Part shown: piece after piece, positions 44,590 through 52,583 of the stretch
How positions within the stretch are numbered: the stretch's first letter is position 1
Layout: each line of letters begins with the position of its first letter
NCBI RefSeq assembly: GCF_002846395.1
Contig: NZ_PJMU01000002.1
Span: 744,001 to 808,000, forward strand
Source of the DNA: Pontibacter ramchanderi
GTDB lineage: Bacteria; Bacteroidota; Bacteroidia; Cytophagales; Hymenobacteraceae
DNA length: 64,000 nucleotides
Reading direction: 5' to 3'
The notes under the pieces: model-generated
The model's input: only the letters and a program-made list of their open reading frames with translations
Database searches by the model: none
What the model was told of the DNA's origin: nothing
Made by a program: the position numbers and the translations under genes

Positions 44590-44907
44590 ATGAAGAAACT
44601 ATTACAGAAAGTGGTAAAGCCTTTGGTAACTCCATTCCAGGCGAAGTACGAAGTAGTGTGCACGACCTACCAGGTTATACCGGGGCTGCCCGTTAACAAA
44701 AACGAGTCAAGACACCATTTTGAGCGCGGCGCCGTTTTGGAGGCCCGTGAATTTTACACCAAAGTGGTGAGCTCAGACATGACCCGCACCATGGCGCCTG
44801 TTGAAGTGCAGTTGCGCAAAATTTACCTGGGCGGCAAAACCATTGAGCAGGCTGAATTCGGTCCTGTGGCTCAGCTTCGCCAGGTAGTAAGCGGCAAAAA
44901 GAAATAA
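44590..44907 (+). CDS. Uncharacterised 105-residue protein
   Basis: Basic protein MKKLLQKVVKPLVTPFQ..., no signal peptide, with a central region RHHFERGAVLEAREFYTKVV and LRKIYLGGKTIEQAEFGPV. It has its own promoter and terminator. No family is recognised, but the clean frame and flanking signals support a real gene. Confidence 0.65.
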   Translation: MKKLLQKVVKPLVTPFQAKYEVVCTTYQVIPGLPVNKNESRHHFERGAVLEAREFYTKVVSSDMTRTMAPVEVQLRKIYLGGKTIEQAEFGPVAQLRQVVSGKKK

Positions 44908-44927
44908 GCGCTGATAGCGTTCCCCTT

Positions 44928-44961
44928 AAAGCCCTGTTGTAGCCCATGCAGCAGGGCTTTT
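44928..44961 (+). terminator. Terminator of the 105-residue gene
   Basis: AAAGCCCTG pairs with CAGGGCTTT; T run follows. Confidence 0.8.
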
Positions 44962-45033
44962 TGTTTGGTATCCCTTGAAAAGAAAGAAAGCTATCAACAA
45001 AGGAGCGCTTGTAAGACAATTGCTAATGGAGTG

Positions 45034-45615
45034 TTAAGGTATAACTTCAGGCCAGACGCCTTCGGGCGTAATGGCAAAATCGAGCGGCACGTCAAACTCG
45101 TTGGGATCTGCGATTTGCTCCACGGGCGGCTCCAGCGATAACCCAACCTTTACCACATCGGGCCGGCAGTCGGCCAGAAAGCGGTCGTAGAAGCCTTTTC
45201 CATACCCTACCCGGTGGCCTTGCCTGTCGAAAGCCAGCAGCGGGATCAGTACCAGATCCACCTCATCAGCATGCACGATCCGGGCGTCTTTCGGCTCCGG
45301 TATACCCCAGGCATTTTCCACCAGCACCGACTCCTCGGTGAGGTGATGGTGGGTGAGCACGTTCTGGGCCGCATCGGTCACAGGCACCACCACCCGCACC
45401 TCGGGCTGCTCCAGCCGCAGCCGCTCAATGATGGGCCAGGTATTTACCTCGTTGTTTTTGACGATGGGCAGAAACACGTGCACCGTCTGCCCTGCCTGCA
45501 GCGGGAAATGCCTGAAAAACAGATCGGCAATGCGCTGGCTTCGCACGGCCACCTCATCCGCCGACAGTGCCCGGCGGCGTTGCAGCATGATTTTGCGCAG
45601 CTCGGCCTTGTACAT
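45034..45615 (-). CDS. 5-formyltetrahydrofolate cyclo-ligase
   Basis: The 193-residue protein has the MTHFS signatures: LVLIPLLAFDRQGHRVGYGKGFYDRFL (the GYGKGYYD ATP motif) and VVPVTDAAQN. It converts 5-formyl-THF to methenyl-THF. Its start overlaps the bshC stop as TAATG, so it is translationally coupled to bshC. Confidence 0.94.
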   Translation of the reverse strand: MYKAELRKIMLQRRRALSADEVAVRSQRIADLFFRHFPLQAGQTVHVFLPIVKNNEVNTWPIIERLRLEQPEVRVVVPVTDAAQNVLTHHHLTEESVLVENAWGIPEPKDARIVHADEVDLVLIPLLAFDRQGHRVGYGKGFYDRFLADCRPDVVKVGLSLEPPVEQIADPNEFDVPLDFAITPEGVWPEVIP

Positions 45616-47177
45616 TACTCTTCCTCCAGTATCGTAAATTTAAACTCGAGCGGGTCAAAAGCCTCCACCAGGGCAGGTATAAAGTTAGGGTGGTTGGTCT
45701 GGTACGAGAGCAGGTTATCCTGGCGCTCCTGCAAACTGCCGTTCGGAAAAAGCTTGTCCTTCAGGTTTTCGAGTTGCTTGAATGTCTGCTCGTGTTTGCT
45801 GTCGCGGGCTTTGGCGAGTTTTTTCTCAAGCATCTGCAGCGAGTTGTTGGCTTTCTGCTGCTCGGCCGCCACGGCCTTCACCAAAGTAGGGTCTATACCT
45901 GCGGCAAGTTCTTCTACCTCTTTGAACGCCCTGGCCACCGCCTTGCGTTGCGTCTCCAAGTCTAATTCCACCTCGTGCAGTTGGGCGGAGAGCTTCTTCT
46001 TGAGTTCCTGATAATCCTGGAACAGATCGAGCGGCTGCAGGCCCAGTTTGTGCATGCGGGTGGCGTTCGGCTTGCTGATATAGAGTGCTGAGTTGCGCAG
46101 CATGATGATCGGGAAAGTTACCTGATGGGCCTCGAACACCTTACAAAGCTGGAACCAGTACGCCACTTCTGCCCCGCCGCCAATATAGGCCAGGTTCGGC
46201 AGCACCAGCTCCTCGTACAGTGGCCGTAGTATTACATTCGGGCTGAAGCGCTCCGGGTGCTCCTGCGCCTCCTGCAGGATTTCCTGCTGCGTAAAACTAA
46301 GGTCGGTATTGAGTACGCTATACCTGTCGCCCTCCTGCACAATGCGCTCGCGCATACCTTCCTGCAGGTAAAACAGATTGATCTCGCGCGAAAACACCTG
46401 CGGCCTGTACCCCAGTTGCTCCAGTTGCACATTGGTCTCCTCCACCAGTCTGTTCGACAGTTGCTCGGTCAGCTCCTTTTCCACCACAGGTATAAGGGCC
46501 TTCTTAAGTTCTGCGTGGTCACCGTCAATGCTCACCAGCCCGTACTCGCCAAACAGGGCATGCGTAATGGCACGGGTGGCATCAGCCAGGGTCTTGCTGT
46601 TGCGGTAGGCTTCTTCAAAAACCGGGAAAGCTTCGGGCAGCTCTTCGAGCACTTTGTCGAGGCCGGCTGTAGCGAAACGACCCACGGCCCCCTTCTGCTC
46701 CGACTCCCAGGTATAGCGTTTGCCAAATAGGTTGAAGTGGTTGATCTCCGCGAAATCATGGTCCTCAGTGGCCATCCAGTACACTGGCACAAAGTTGTAA
46801 TCCGGGTAAGCTGCCTTCAGCTGGCGACAGGTGTTGATGGCCGTCACGATCTTGTACACAAAGTAAAGCGGGCCTGTAAAGATATTAAGCTGGTGGCCCG
46901 TGGTAACGGTATAGGTGTTAGGCTGCTGCAACAGCTCCAGGTGCTGCTGCACCGCAGGGTGAATGTCAGCCACCGAACCGTATTGCTCTTGCAAAGCCAA
47001 GTATAAGGTATGGCGCTGGGCCTTGTCGAACGTTTTTTCTTTGATTTGCTCCTCAAAAGCCTCCAGCGTCGGGAAGCGATGATAGAACGCCTGCATCTTT
47101 TCGTTTTGGGCAAGGTAATCGGCTATTGTCTGGGAGAAGGCGCCTGTGGCGGCATATGTTACCTTCGAGATTTTCAT
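45615..47177 (-). CDS. bshC: Bacillithiol biosynthesis cysteine-adding enzyme
   Basis: At 520 residues from the ATG before KISKVTYAA it matches BshC length. The N-terminal half is Rossmann-like (YTVTTGHQLNIFTGPLYFVYKIVTAI, VYWMATEDHDFAEINH), and the C-terminal part has a long coiled coil (about residues 380-450). It adds cysteine to GlcN-malate to make the thiol bacillithiol. The BshA and BshB partners are not in this window. Next gene overlaps by one base. Confidence 0.95.
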   Translation of the reverse strand: MKISKVTYAATGAFSQTIADYLAQNEKMQAFYHRFPTLEAFEEQIKEKTFDKAQRHTLYLALQEQYGSVADIHPAVQQHLELLQQPNTYTVTTGHQLNIFTGPLYFVYKIVTAINTCRQLKAAYPDYNFVPVYWMATEDHDFAEINHFNLFGKRYTWESEQKGAVGRFATAGLDKVLEELPEAFPVFEEAYRNSKTLADATRAITHALFGEYGLVSIDGDHAELKKALIPVVEKELTEQLSNRLVEETNVQLEQLGYRPQVFSREINLFYLQEGMRERIVQEGDRYSVLNTDLSFTQQEILQEAQEHPERFSPNVILRPLYEELVLPNLAYIGGGAEVAYWFQLCKVFEAHQVTFPIIMLRNSALYISKPNATRMHKLGLQPLDLFQDYQELKKKLSAQLHEVELDLETQRKAVARAFKEVEELAAGIDPTLVKAVAAEQQKANNSLQMLEKKLAKARDSKHEQTFKQLENLKDKLFPNGSLQERQDNLLSYQTNHPNFIPALVEAFDPLEFKFTILEEE

Positions 47178-47411
47178 ATCGGTTACTTCCATCTGCTCTG
47201 TTTTGTGGCGTAGCACCAGCGGCCTATACCTGCACGGTATAACAAAACGCCTGTGCCTATGTTGGCTACAAAGTACGTTTTTTTATTTTTGATATACAGC
47301 TGATACGATAGAAAACAGGTAGAGGCGGATGGAATCTGGAGTTTATACGTATAAGCATTCGGACAACTCCTGCAGAACATCCTGTTGCGGGCTATACCTG
47401 CACCTTCTGCT

Positions 47412-47421
47412 GTCCTTTGTC
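47412..47421. repeat. GACAAARGAC word, complement
   Basis: GTCCTTTGTC lies in the spacer upstream of the PH-domain gene. Confidence 0.7.
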
Positions 47422-47447
47422 AAATGTTCTCTTATCCAGTCAACCTT

Positions 47448-47828
47448 ATGGGACTACTAAACGGAATACTGGGCCACGCCTCAGCAGTACCTGTCGAGAA
47501 ACTCACCAAAGAGTTTCAGCCGATATTGCTCCACGACGAGCAGATCGAAAAAGCCTTCCGCCTGATCCGCGACATGCTCGTGTTTACGAACAAGCGGCTG
47601 ATCGTGGTGAACAAACAAGGCCTTACGGGATCCAAAGTAGAGTACCAGAGCGTGCCTTACAGCAGTATCAAGATGTTTTCAAAAGAGAGTGCCGGCATGT
47701 TAGACTTTGATGCCGAACTGAAGATCTGGCTTACGGGTGAAGCCACGCCCACTATTAAACAGGAGTTCCGCAAAGGCGACAATGTGAACGAGGCTTACCA
47801 GGTACTGAGCAAGTACGTGCTGAAATAA
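47448..47828 (+). CDS. Bacterial PH domain protein
   Basis: The ATG before GLLNGILG gives 126 residues. It resembles bPH/DUF1696 domains: ILLHDEQIEKAFRLIRDMLVFTNKRLIVVNKQG and VEYQSVPYSSIKMFSKESAG. No membrane segment. These small single-domain proteins are often stress-linked, but the function is not known. The ORF could start at 47385, with less support. Confidence 0.85.
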   Translation: MGLLNGILGHASAVPVEKLTKEFQPILLHDEQIEKAFRLIRDMLVFTNKRLIVVNKQGLTGSKVEYQSVPYSSIKMFSKESAGMLDFDAELKIWLTGEATPTIKQEFRKGDNVNEAYQVLSKYVLK

Positions 47829-47829
47829 C

Positions 47830-48225
47830 CTACAGGGAGTTGAGCCAGGCTTCACCGTTCTCAACTGTCTCAAACCCTTTGGCGATGCCGTTCCGAACCA
47901 TGTTCAAGGCTCTGTCGGTGGAAAGGCGACTAAAGTAATCCTGCGAGTAAACGGCGGCGTGATATTCTAAGCCTGCTTTTTCGGCCCGTGGGTGCCAGTC
48001 GTGAGCCAGCCATTCCGTCAGTTCTACCCAAAGGCCCTGCACATCGTAGTGGTTGTCGAGTAGCTTGTGGCAGCGCTCCTTCTGCAGAAAAAACAGGATC
48101 TGCTCGTAGCCTTGTTTAATCACATCGCTTGTGAAAACACCATGCCAGGTGGCCGAAATGTAATCTTCGACAGCGTTATATTCGAGAGTGAGCGAATCGG
48201 TTGTAAGGAGCTTAATGTGCCGCAT
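47830..48225 (-). CDS. Uncharacterised 131-residue protein
   Basis: No recognised motif; a STAS-like length and helical content (DVIKQGYEQILFFLQKER, VQGLWVELTEWLAHDW) are visible. The gene begins with ATG and ends one base after the convergent PH gene. Bacteroidota proteins with STAS/SpoIIAA-like fold look similar, but this is only an impression. Confidence 0.6.
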   Translation of the reverse strand: MRHIKLLTTDSLTLEYNAVEDYISATWHGVFTSDVIKQGYEQILFFLQKERCHKLLDNHYDVQGLWVELTEWLAHDWHPRAEKAGLEYHAAVYSQDYFSRLSTDRALNMVRNGIAKGFETVENGEAWLNSL

Positions 48226-48318
48226 ATAGGTAAAGTAGACTTTACGAGAGAAAGCCTGCGTTTTGTGCTATACTCTGGTTTGAATGTCCATAATACACAA
48301 TTCCGGGATAGAAACAAA

Positions 48319-48362
48319 AAAGGAAACTCCCTGTTCGCCAAAGCACTTAGGGAGTTTCCTTT
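48319..48362. terminator. Terminator hairpin downstream of rimO
   Basis: AAAGGAAACTCCCT and AGGGAGTTTCCTTT form a 14-base stem, with the A tract on the left allowing use by leftward transcription from rimO. Confidence 0.75.
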
Positions 48363-48399
48363 GATAATGGTTGTTATTAAACTTGACGAAGAAGATTTA

Positions 48400-48416
48400 G
48401 ACAAAGGACAAAAGAC
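48400..48416. repeat. Two overlapping GACAAARGAC words
   Basis: GACAAAGGAC (48400-48409) and GACAAAAGAC (48407-48416) overlap by three bases. Confidence 0.75.
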
Positions 48417-48494
48417 TTCCATTCGTCCGTGCCCCGCCGAAGTGTATACCTGACTCAAAGCCAAAATACATTTTCTTCTGACTTTACATCTGGT

Positions 48495-48513
48495 CTATAC
48501 CTGCAAGGTATAG
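48495..48513. repeat. Inverted pair of the AGGTATA word
   Basis: CTATACCT and AGGTATAG form a perfect eight-base inverted repeat around GCA, downstream of rimO. Confidence 0.85.
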
Positions 48514-48537
48514 CCGCATTTAAACTCTAAGTCCCAA

Positions 48538-49851
48538 CTAGAGAACTACTTCCCCATACAGGTCAAAGTCCGAAGAATCGGTGATCCTCACGTTGGCGAA
48601 GTCGCCGAGGCGCACATACTGGTTGTCGGCTGGCACGAGCACCTCGTTGTCTACCTCCGGCGAGTCATACTGGGTACGGCCCACAAAGTAGCCGCTCTCT
48701 TTGCGGTCGAATAGCACTTTGTAGGTTTTGCCTATTTTCTCCTCATTCAACTCTACCGAAATACCCTGCTGCAGCTCCATGATGGCATCGGCGCGCTCCT
48801 GCTTCACCTCGTCCGGCACGTTGTCCTCTAAGGTATAGGAGTGGGTGTTTTCTTCGTGTGAGTAGGTGAAGATACCCAGACGCTCAAAGCGGGTTTCTTC
48901 CACCCAATCGTACAGCTCCTGGAAATCCTGATCGGTTTCGCCCGGGTGACCAGCGATGAGTGTGGTGCGCAAAGCAATATCGGGCACACGCTGGCGGATC
49001 TGATCCACGAGCTCGATGGTGCGGCGCTTGCTGATACCACGGCGCATGGTCTTGAGCATGTTGTCGGAGATGTGCTGCAGTGGCATATCCAGGTACTTGC
49101 AAATGTTCTCGCGCTCGTTCATCACGTCGAACACCTCCATCGGGAACTGCGACGGGTAAGCATACTGCATACGAATCCAGTCGATACCTTCCACATCGGA
49201 CAGGTTGCGGAGCAGATCAGCCAGCTTGCGCTCGCCGTAGTGCTGCAGTCCGTAGTAAGTCAGGTCCTGGGCAATCAGGATGAGTTCCTTGGTACCCATG
49301 CTGGCCAAACGCTTTGCCTCTTTCACCAAGTCCTCGATCGGACGGTCTACGTGCTTGCCGCGCATCAGAGGTATAGCACAGAAAGAGCAAGGGCGATTAC
49401 AGCCTTCAGCAATCTTAAAGTAAGCAAAGTGCGAAGGCGTGGTGATGAGTCGCTCGCCGATGAGCTCGTGCTTGTAGTCGGCCTCCAGCTTTTTGAGGAG
49501 CTGCGGCATTTCGAGCGTACCGAAATAAGCATCTACTTGCGGGATCTCGGCTTCCAGAGAATCCTTGTAGCGCTGCGACAAACAGCCCGTTACGTATAGC
49601 TTGTCGATCTGGCCGGCCTCTTTCGCCTCGGCGTAGCGCAGAATGGTATCAATGGACTCCTGCTTGGCGTTGTCGATAAAGCCGCAGGTATTCACGATGA
49701 TGATATTCGAATCGTCGTTTTCAGACTCGTGCGCCACGTCAAATTCATTGGCACGCAGCTGCCCCATCAGCACTTCCGAATCCACCAGGTTCTTCGAGCA
49801 ACCCAAGGTGATGACGTTGACCTTGTCTTTCTTTAAACTTCTTACTTTCAC
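48538..49851 (-). CDS. rimO: Ribosomal protein S12 methylthiotransferase
   Basis: The 437 residues have the N-terminal MTTase domain (VNVITLGCSKNLVDSEVLMGQL with the first cluster Cys), the radical SAM motif CNRPCSFCAIPLMRG and a C-terminal TRAM domain. It methylthiolates Asp88 of S12. In many Bacteroidota it follows ftsY; here two other genes intervene. Confidence 0.96.
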   Translation of the reverse strand: MKVRSLKKDKVNVITLGCSKNLVDSEVLMGQLRANEFDVAHESENDDSNIIIVNTCGFIDNAKQESIDTILRYAEAKEAGQIDKLYVTGCLSQRYKDSLEAEIPQVDAYFGTLEMPQLLKKLEADYKHELIGERLITTPSHFAYFKIAEGCNRPCSFCAIPLMRGKHVDRPIEDLVKEAKRLASMGTKELILIAQDLTYYGLQHYGERKLADLLRNLSDVEGIDWIRMQYAYPSQFPMEVFDVMNERENICKYLDMPLQHISDNMLKTMRRGISKRRTIELVDQIRQRVPDIALRTTLIAGHPGETDQDFQELYDWVEETRFERLGIFTYSHEENTHSYTLEDNVPDEVKQERADAIMELQQGISVELNEEKIGKTYKVLFDRKESGYFVGRTQYDSPEVDNEVLVPADNQYVRLGDFANVRITDSSDFDLYGEVVL

Positions 49852-49932
49852 TTATTTCTGTATTAGCGCGATAATTCCCAATTCTTCAAAACCATTGCTA
49901 TTGCGCATTAGTTCGATCGGGCAGACGAACTG

Positions 49933-49940
49933 CAAAAGTA
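49933..49940 (-). promoter_or_regulatory. -7 element of rimO
   Basis: On the minus strand TACTTTTG matches TAnnTTTG about 80 bases before the rimO start codon. No clear upstream TTTG. Confidence 0.5.
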
Positions 49941-49962
49941 CAACATGTTTGGTTAATAAAAG

Positions 49963-49988
49963 AACAGCCCGCTAAGTAGCAGGCTGTT
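49963..49988. terminator. Terminator between the EF-hand protein gene and rimO
   Basis: AACAGCC and GGCTGTT flank an inner GCT/AGC pairing; T or A runs lie on both sides. Confidence 0.7.
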
Positions 49989-50016
49989 TTGTTTTTATGA
50001 TCCATGCTTTACTGCA

Positions 50017-50412
50017 TCAAACTGCTTTACTTCTTATCATCCCGACCATGTAGGCAGCTATAGCTACCATTGCTGAAAACACCAGCCCTGTAATCATGGA
50101 AAGGTTCCGCCCCATGTCGTTCGTAAGCTTCCGCAGGGCAGCCTCTTGTGCTGGCGTTACCTCGTTCGCACCAAAGAAACCATCACCGTCCAGGTCATAT
50201 CTGTTCAAGTCCCATTGATAGTAGATATCGTAAAAGGTAGCCCCGCCAACAATGAGCGCATAAGTAGCGAGGAAGATCACGAGGGAAACCCAGTAGCTCT
50301 TCTTTGACTGTGTTCTGAGTAGCCGCTCCCTCCTGACTAGGATAAGTAATAGCACCGCAATGCTAGCTACCGTAGGGATTAACAGGTGGTAGGGAACAGT
50401 TATAGGGCTCAT
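50017..50412 (-). CDS. Membrane protein with one EF-hand-like loop
   Basis: The 131-residue protein has four predicted helices (about residues 8-24, 37-60, 100-120). Between helices 2 and 3 lies RYDLDGDGFFGANEV, matching an EF-hand calcium loop (Asp-x-Asp-Gly-Asp-Gly). A single EF-hand in a small membrane protein is unusual; calcium sensing is possible but unproven. Leftward unit, with a terminator after it. Confidence 0.72.
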   Translation of the reverse strand: MSPITVPYHLLIPTVASIAVLLLILVRRERLLRTQSKKSYWVSLVIFLATYALIVGGATFYDIYYQWDLNRYDLDGDGFFGANEVTPAQEAALRKLTNDMGRNLSMITGLVFSAMVAIAAYMVGMIRSKAV

Positions 50413-50493
50413 CAGGCCATTTAAGGATTAAGGTAAGCTTTGTAAATCAGCAGCTAAGTAACTTACTTATGTCTTTAAGCTGCTGAAGGGCGC

Positions 50494-51009
50494 CTAATAA
50501 AACGCATTGTAATTCACCAGAAACTCCACCGTCGTCACTTCGCCTTCCTTTACCTCCACTGGAAAGATGTTCATCTCCCCGTCGAAAAGGTTCGCAAAAA
50601 GGCCCTGCTCTTCCTTGGTGAAGAGGCTATACCTGCCGGGCTTCAGGCTGACTGCAAAGTTGCCGTTGGCGTCTGTCTTTACCTGGGTAACTAGTTTCGT
50701 TTTGATGTTGGTGTGGAAAACACCGTCTGTAGATGTGGTTTGCGAACTGTTAGTCAGCTCGTAGATGTATACGGTGCGCTCCACGCCGCGGCAGCCGCTG
50801 CTGGGCGGTGCGTCCGGGGAGGGCATCTGGTTACCTGCCTCCCAGAGAATCTGCCCCTGTATACCTTGCTTTACTTGCATCTGCTGGCCCTGCTGTGCTT
50901 TCATTTCCTGCTGCGTGCTTTGCGCTTCGCCCTCCTGCCCTGCGGTACCCTGGGTACCGTTGCATACGGTCAGCATCAGTGACAAAACGATCAACAGCAA
51001 TTTCGCCAT
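50494..51009 (-). CDS. Exported protein with a carboxypeptidase-regulatory-like domain
   Basis: The 171-residue protein has a leader (LLLIVLSLMLTVC) and may be a lipoprotein at Cys (LTVC). A Gln/Glu-rich linker precedes the folded part, which contains the beta-sandwich pattern TDANGNFAVSLKPGRYSLFTKEEQ of carboxypeptidase-regulatory-like (CarboxypepD_reg) domains. Its ATG is 17 bases from the ftsY stop; order on the strand: ftsY then this gene. Function unknown. Confidence 0.72.
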   Translation of the reverse strand: MAKLLLIVLSLMLTVCNGTQGTAGQEGEAQSTQQEMKAQQGQQMQVKQGIQGQILWEAGNQMPSPDAPPSSGCRGVERTVYIYELTNSSQTTSTDGVFHTNIKTKLVTQVKTDANGNFAVSLKPGRYSLFTKEEQGLFANLFDGEMNIFPVEVKEGEVTTVEFLVNYNAFY

Positions 51010-51026
51010 ACAGGCAGCAGCTTATG

Positions 51027-51989
51027 TTATTTTTTGCGGGAGAAGAATGACTCTACGAACTGATGCTTGTCGAACAGCTGCAGGTCTTCGATCTTTTCAC
51101 CTACCCCAATGTATTTCACCGGAATTTTAAACTCATCAGAAATACCGATCACCACACCGCCTTTGGCTGTACCGTCCAGCTTGGTGATGGCCAGCGCCGT
51201 TACGTCGGTAGCTTTAGTAAACTCACGCGCCTGAATCAGGGCGTTCTGGCCTGTGCTGCCGTCGAGCACCAACAGCACCTCGTGCGGGGTGTCTGCCGTA
51301 ATCTTCTGCATCACACGCTTGATCTTCGAAAGCTCGTTCATCAGGCCCACTTTGTTGTGCAGTCGGCCCGCCGTGTCGATGATCACCACGTCAGCACCAG
51401 TGTCCACACCTTTCTTTACGGCATCATAAGCCACCGAGGCCGGGTCCGTGTTCATGCCGTGCGAAATTACCGGCACGCCCACACGCTCGCCCCAGATGAT
51501 CAATTGGTCTACGGCAGCGGCACGGAAGGTATCGGCAGCGCCCAGCACGACTTTCTTGCCGGCTTTGTGGAACTGCGCGGCCAATTTGCCGATGGTCGTG
51601 GTTTTACCCACGCCGTTTACGCCCACCACCATGATCACGTATGGCTTTATACCTGCCGGCAGATCGAAGTTGGCGCCGTCGCCGGCACGGTTCTCCTCAA
51701 GCAGGGCGGCAATCTCTTCCCGCAGGATCCGATCGAGCTCGCTGGTGCTCACGTACTTGTCGCGGGCTACGCGTTTCTCAATGCGGTCAATAATCTTCAC
51801 CGTTGTCTCTACCCCTACGTCCGCATGCACCAGAATTTCCTCCAGTTCGTCGAGCACCTCCACGTCAACCGTAGACTTGCCCACGACTGCTTTGCTCAAC
51901 TGCCCGAAAAAGCTGGTTTTGGTTTTCTCCAGACCTTTGTCGAGCGATTCTTTCTTCTGCTCTTTGCTGAAAAAGTCAAAAATTCCCAT
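51027..51989 (-). CDS. ftsY: Signal recognition particle receptor
   Basis: From MGIFDFFSKEQKKES the protein has 320 residues; the longer ORF start at 52070 has no support. The NG domain has the helical N-part, P-loop GVNGVGKTTTIGKLA, DTAGR and TKLDGTAKGG. It docks SRP-ribosome complexes at the inner membrane. It belongs to rpmG-DUF4295-ftsY. Confidence 0.96.
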   Translation of the reverse strand: MGIFDFFSKEQKKESLDKGLEKTKTSFFGQLSKAVVGKSTVDVEVLDELEEILVHADVGVETTVKIIDRIEKRVARDKYVSTSELDRILREEIAALLEENRAGDGANFDLPAGIKPYVIMVVGVNGVGKTTTIGKLAAQFHKAGKKVVLGAADTFRAAAVDQLIIWGERVGVPVISHGMNTDPASVAYDAVKKGVDTGADVVIIDTAGRLHNKVGLMNELSKIKRVMQKITADTPHEVLLVLDGSTGQNALIQAREFTKATDVTALAITKLDGTAKGGVVIGISDEFKIPVKYIGVGEKIEDLQLFDKHQFVESFFSRKK

Positions 51990-52104
51990 CTGCGTGTTTT
52001 GTAGGGTGAAGACTGTCTCGGTGTGATACGGTAATATACTAAAAAAGTCCCAATAAAGGGACTTCTTCATGTATTCTATCTATGTATAAGTAGAGTAGGC
52101 TTAA

Positions 52105-52257
52105 TTACTTCTTCAGGAAGTCCTGTACTTTGTCAACAGGCACCATCTCTTCTTTAAAGCTGTAAGCACCAGTTTTTGGAGACTTAACGGCTTTGATCAC
52201 TTTTGCCCAATCTTTACCTGTAGCGGTCTTTAGGGTTGCAACTACCTTCTTAGCCAT
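52105..52257 (-). CDS. DUF4295 small protein
   Basis: A 50-residue frame, MAKKVVATLKTATGKDWAKV then IKAVKSPKTGAYSFKEEM and VPVDKVQDFLKK. This is the DUF4295 family always found in Bacteroidota next to rpmG and ftsY, probably ribosome-associated, with no known role. The start is two bases after the rpmG stop. Confidence 0.88.
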   Translation of the reverse strand: MAKKVVATLKTATGKDWAKVIKAVKSPKTGAYSFKEEMVPVDKVQDFLKK

Positions 52258-52259
52258 GG

Positions 52260-52448
52260 TTATTTAATTTCTTTATGTACAGTTACTTTTTTCAACACAG
52301 GGTTATACTTCTTAAGCTCTAAACGCTCAGCCGTATTTTTTCTGTTTTTGGTAGTGATGTACCTTGAAGTTCCAGGCATGCCAGTCGCTTTATGCTCTGT
52401 GCACTCCATAATTACCTGGATTCTATTACCTTTTGCTTTTTTAGCCAT
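52260..52448 (-). CDS. rpmG: 50S ribosomal protein L33
   Basis: The 62-residue basic protein matches L33 throughout ([19 protein letters not shown], ending TVHKEIK). It has just one cysteine, so it is the zinc-free type. It heads the rpmG-DUF4295-ftsY operon under the promoter at 52477-52508. Confidence 0.95.
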   Translation of the reverse strand: MAKKAKGNRIQVIMECTEHKATGMPGTSRYITTKNRKNTAERLELKKYNPVLKKVTVHKEIK

Positions 52449-52476
52449 CTCAACAGTAAATTTTTATTTAGGACTG

Positions 52477-52508
52477 CAAATATACAAGCTTAAATCTCTA
52501 ATTACAAA
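52477..52508 (-). promoter_or_regulatory. Promoter of rpmG-DUF4295-ftsY
   Basis: On the minus strand TTTG (52505-52508), a 20-base spacer and TATATTTG (52477-52484) are an exact match to the Bacteroidota consensus. The leader before rpmG is about 25 bases. Confidence 0.75.
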
Positions 52509-52583
52509 CAAAGTATAAATTTTTCTGAATTAGCTTTTTCGACCTTCCTGCAGGTCATTACTATACTTCGCTTGTGCTGCCCA

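Larger units (their letters stand above)
48226..48537. other. 312-base spacer with a terminator and word repeats
   Basis: Contains the terminator at 48319-48362, the GACAAARGAC pair at 48400-48416 and an inverted AGGTATA pair at 48495-48513. No gene. Confidence 0.6.
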
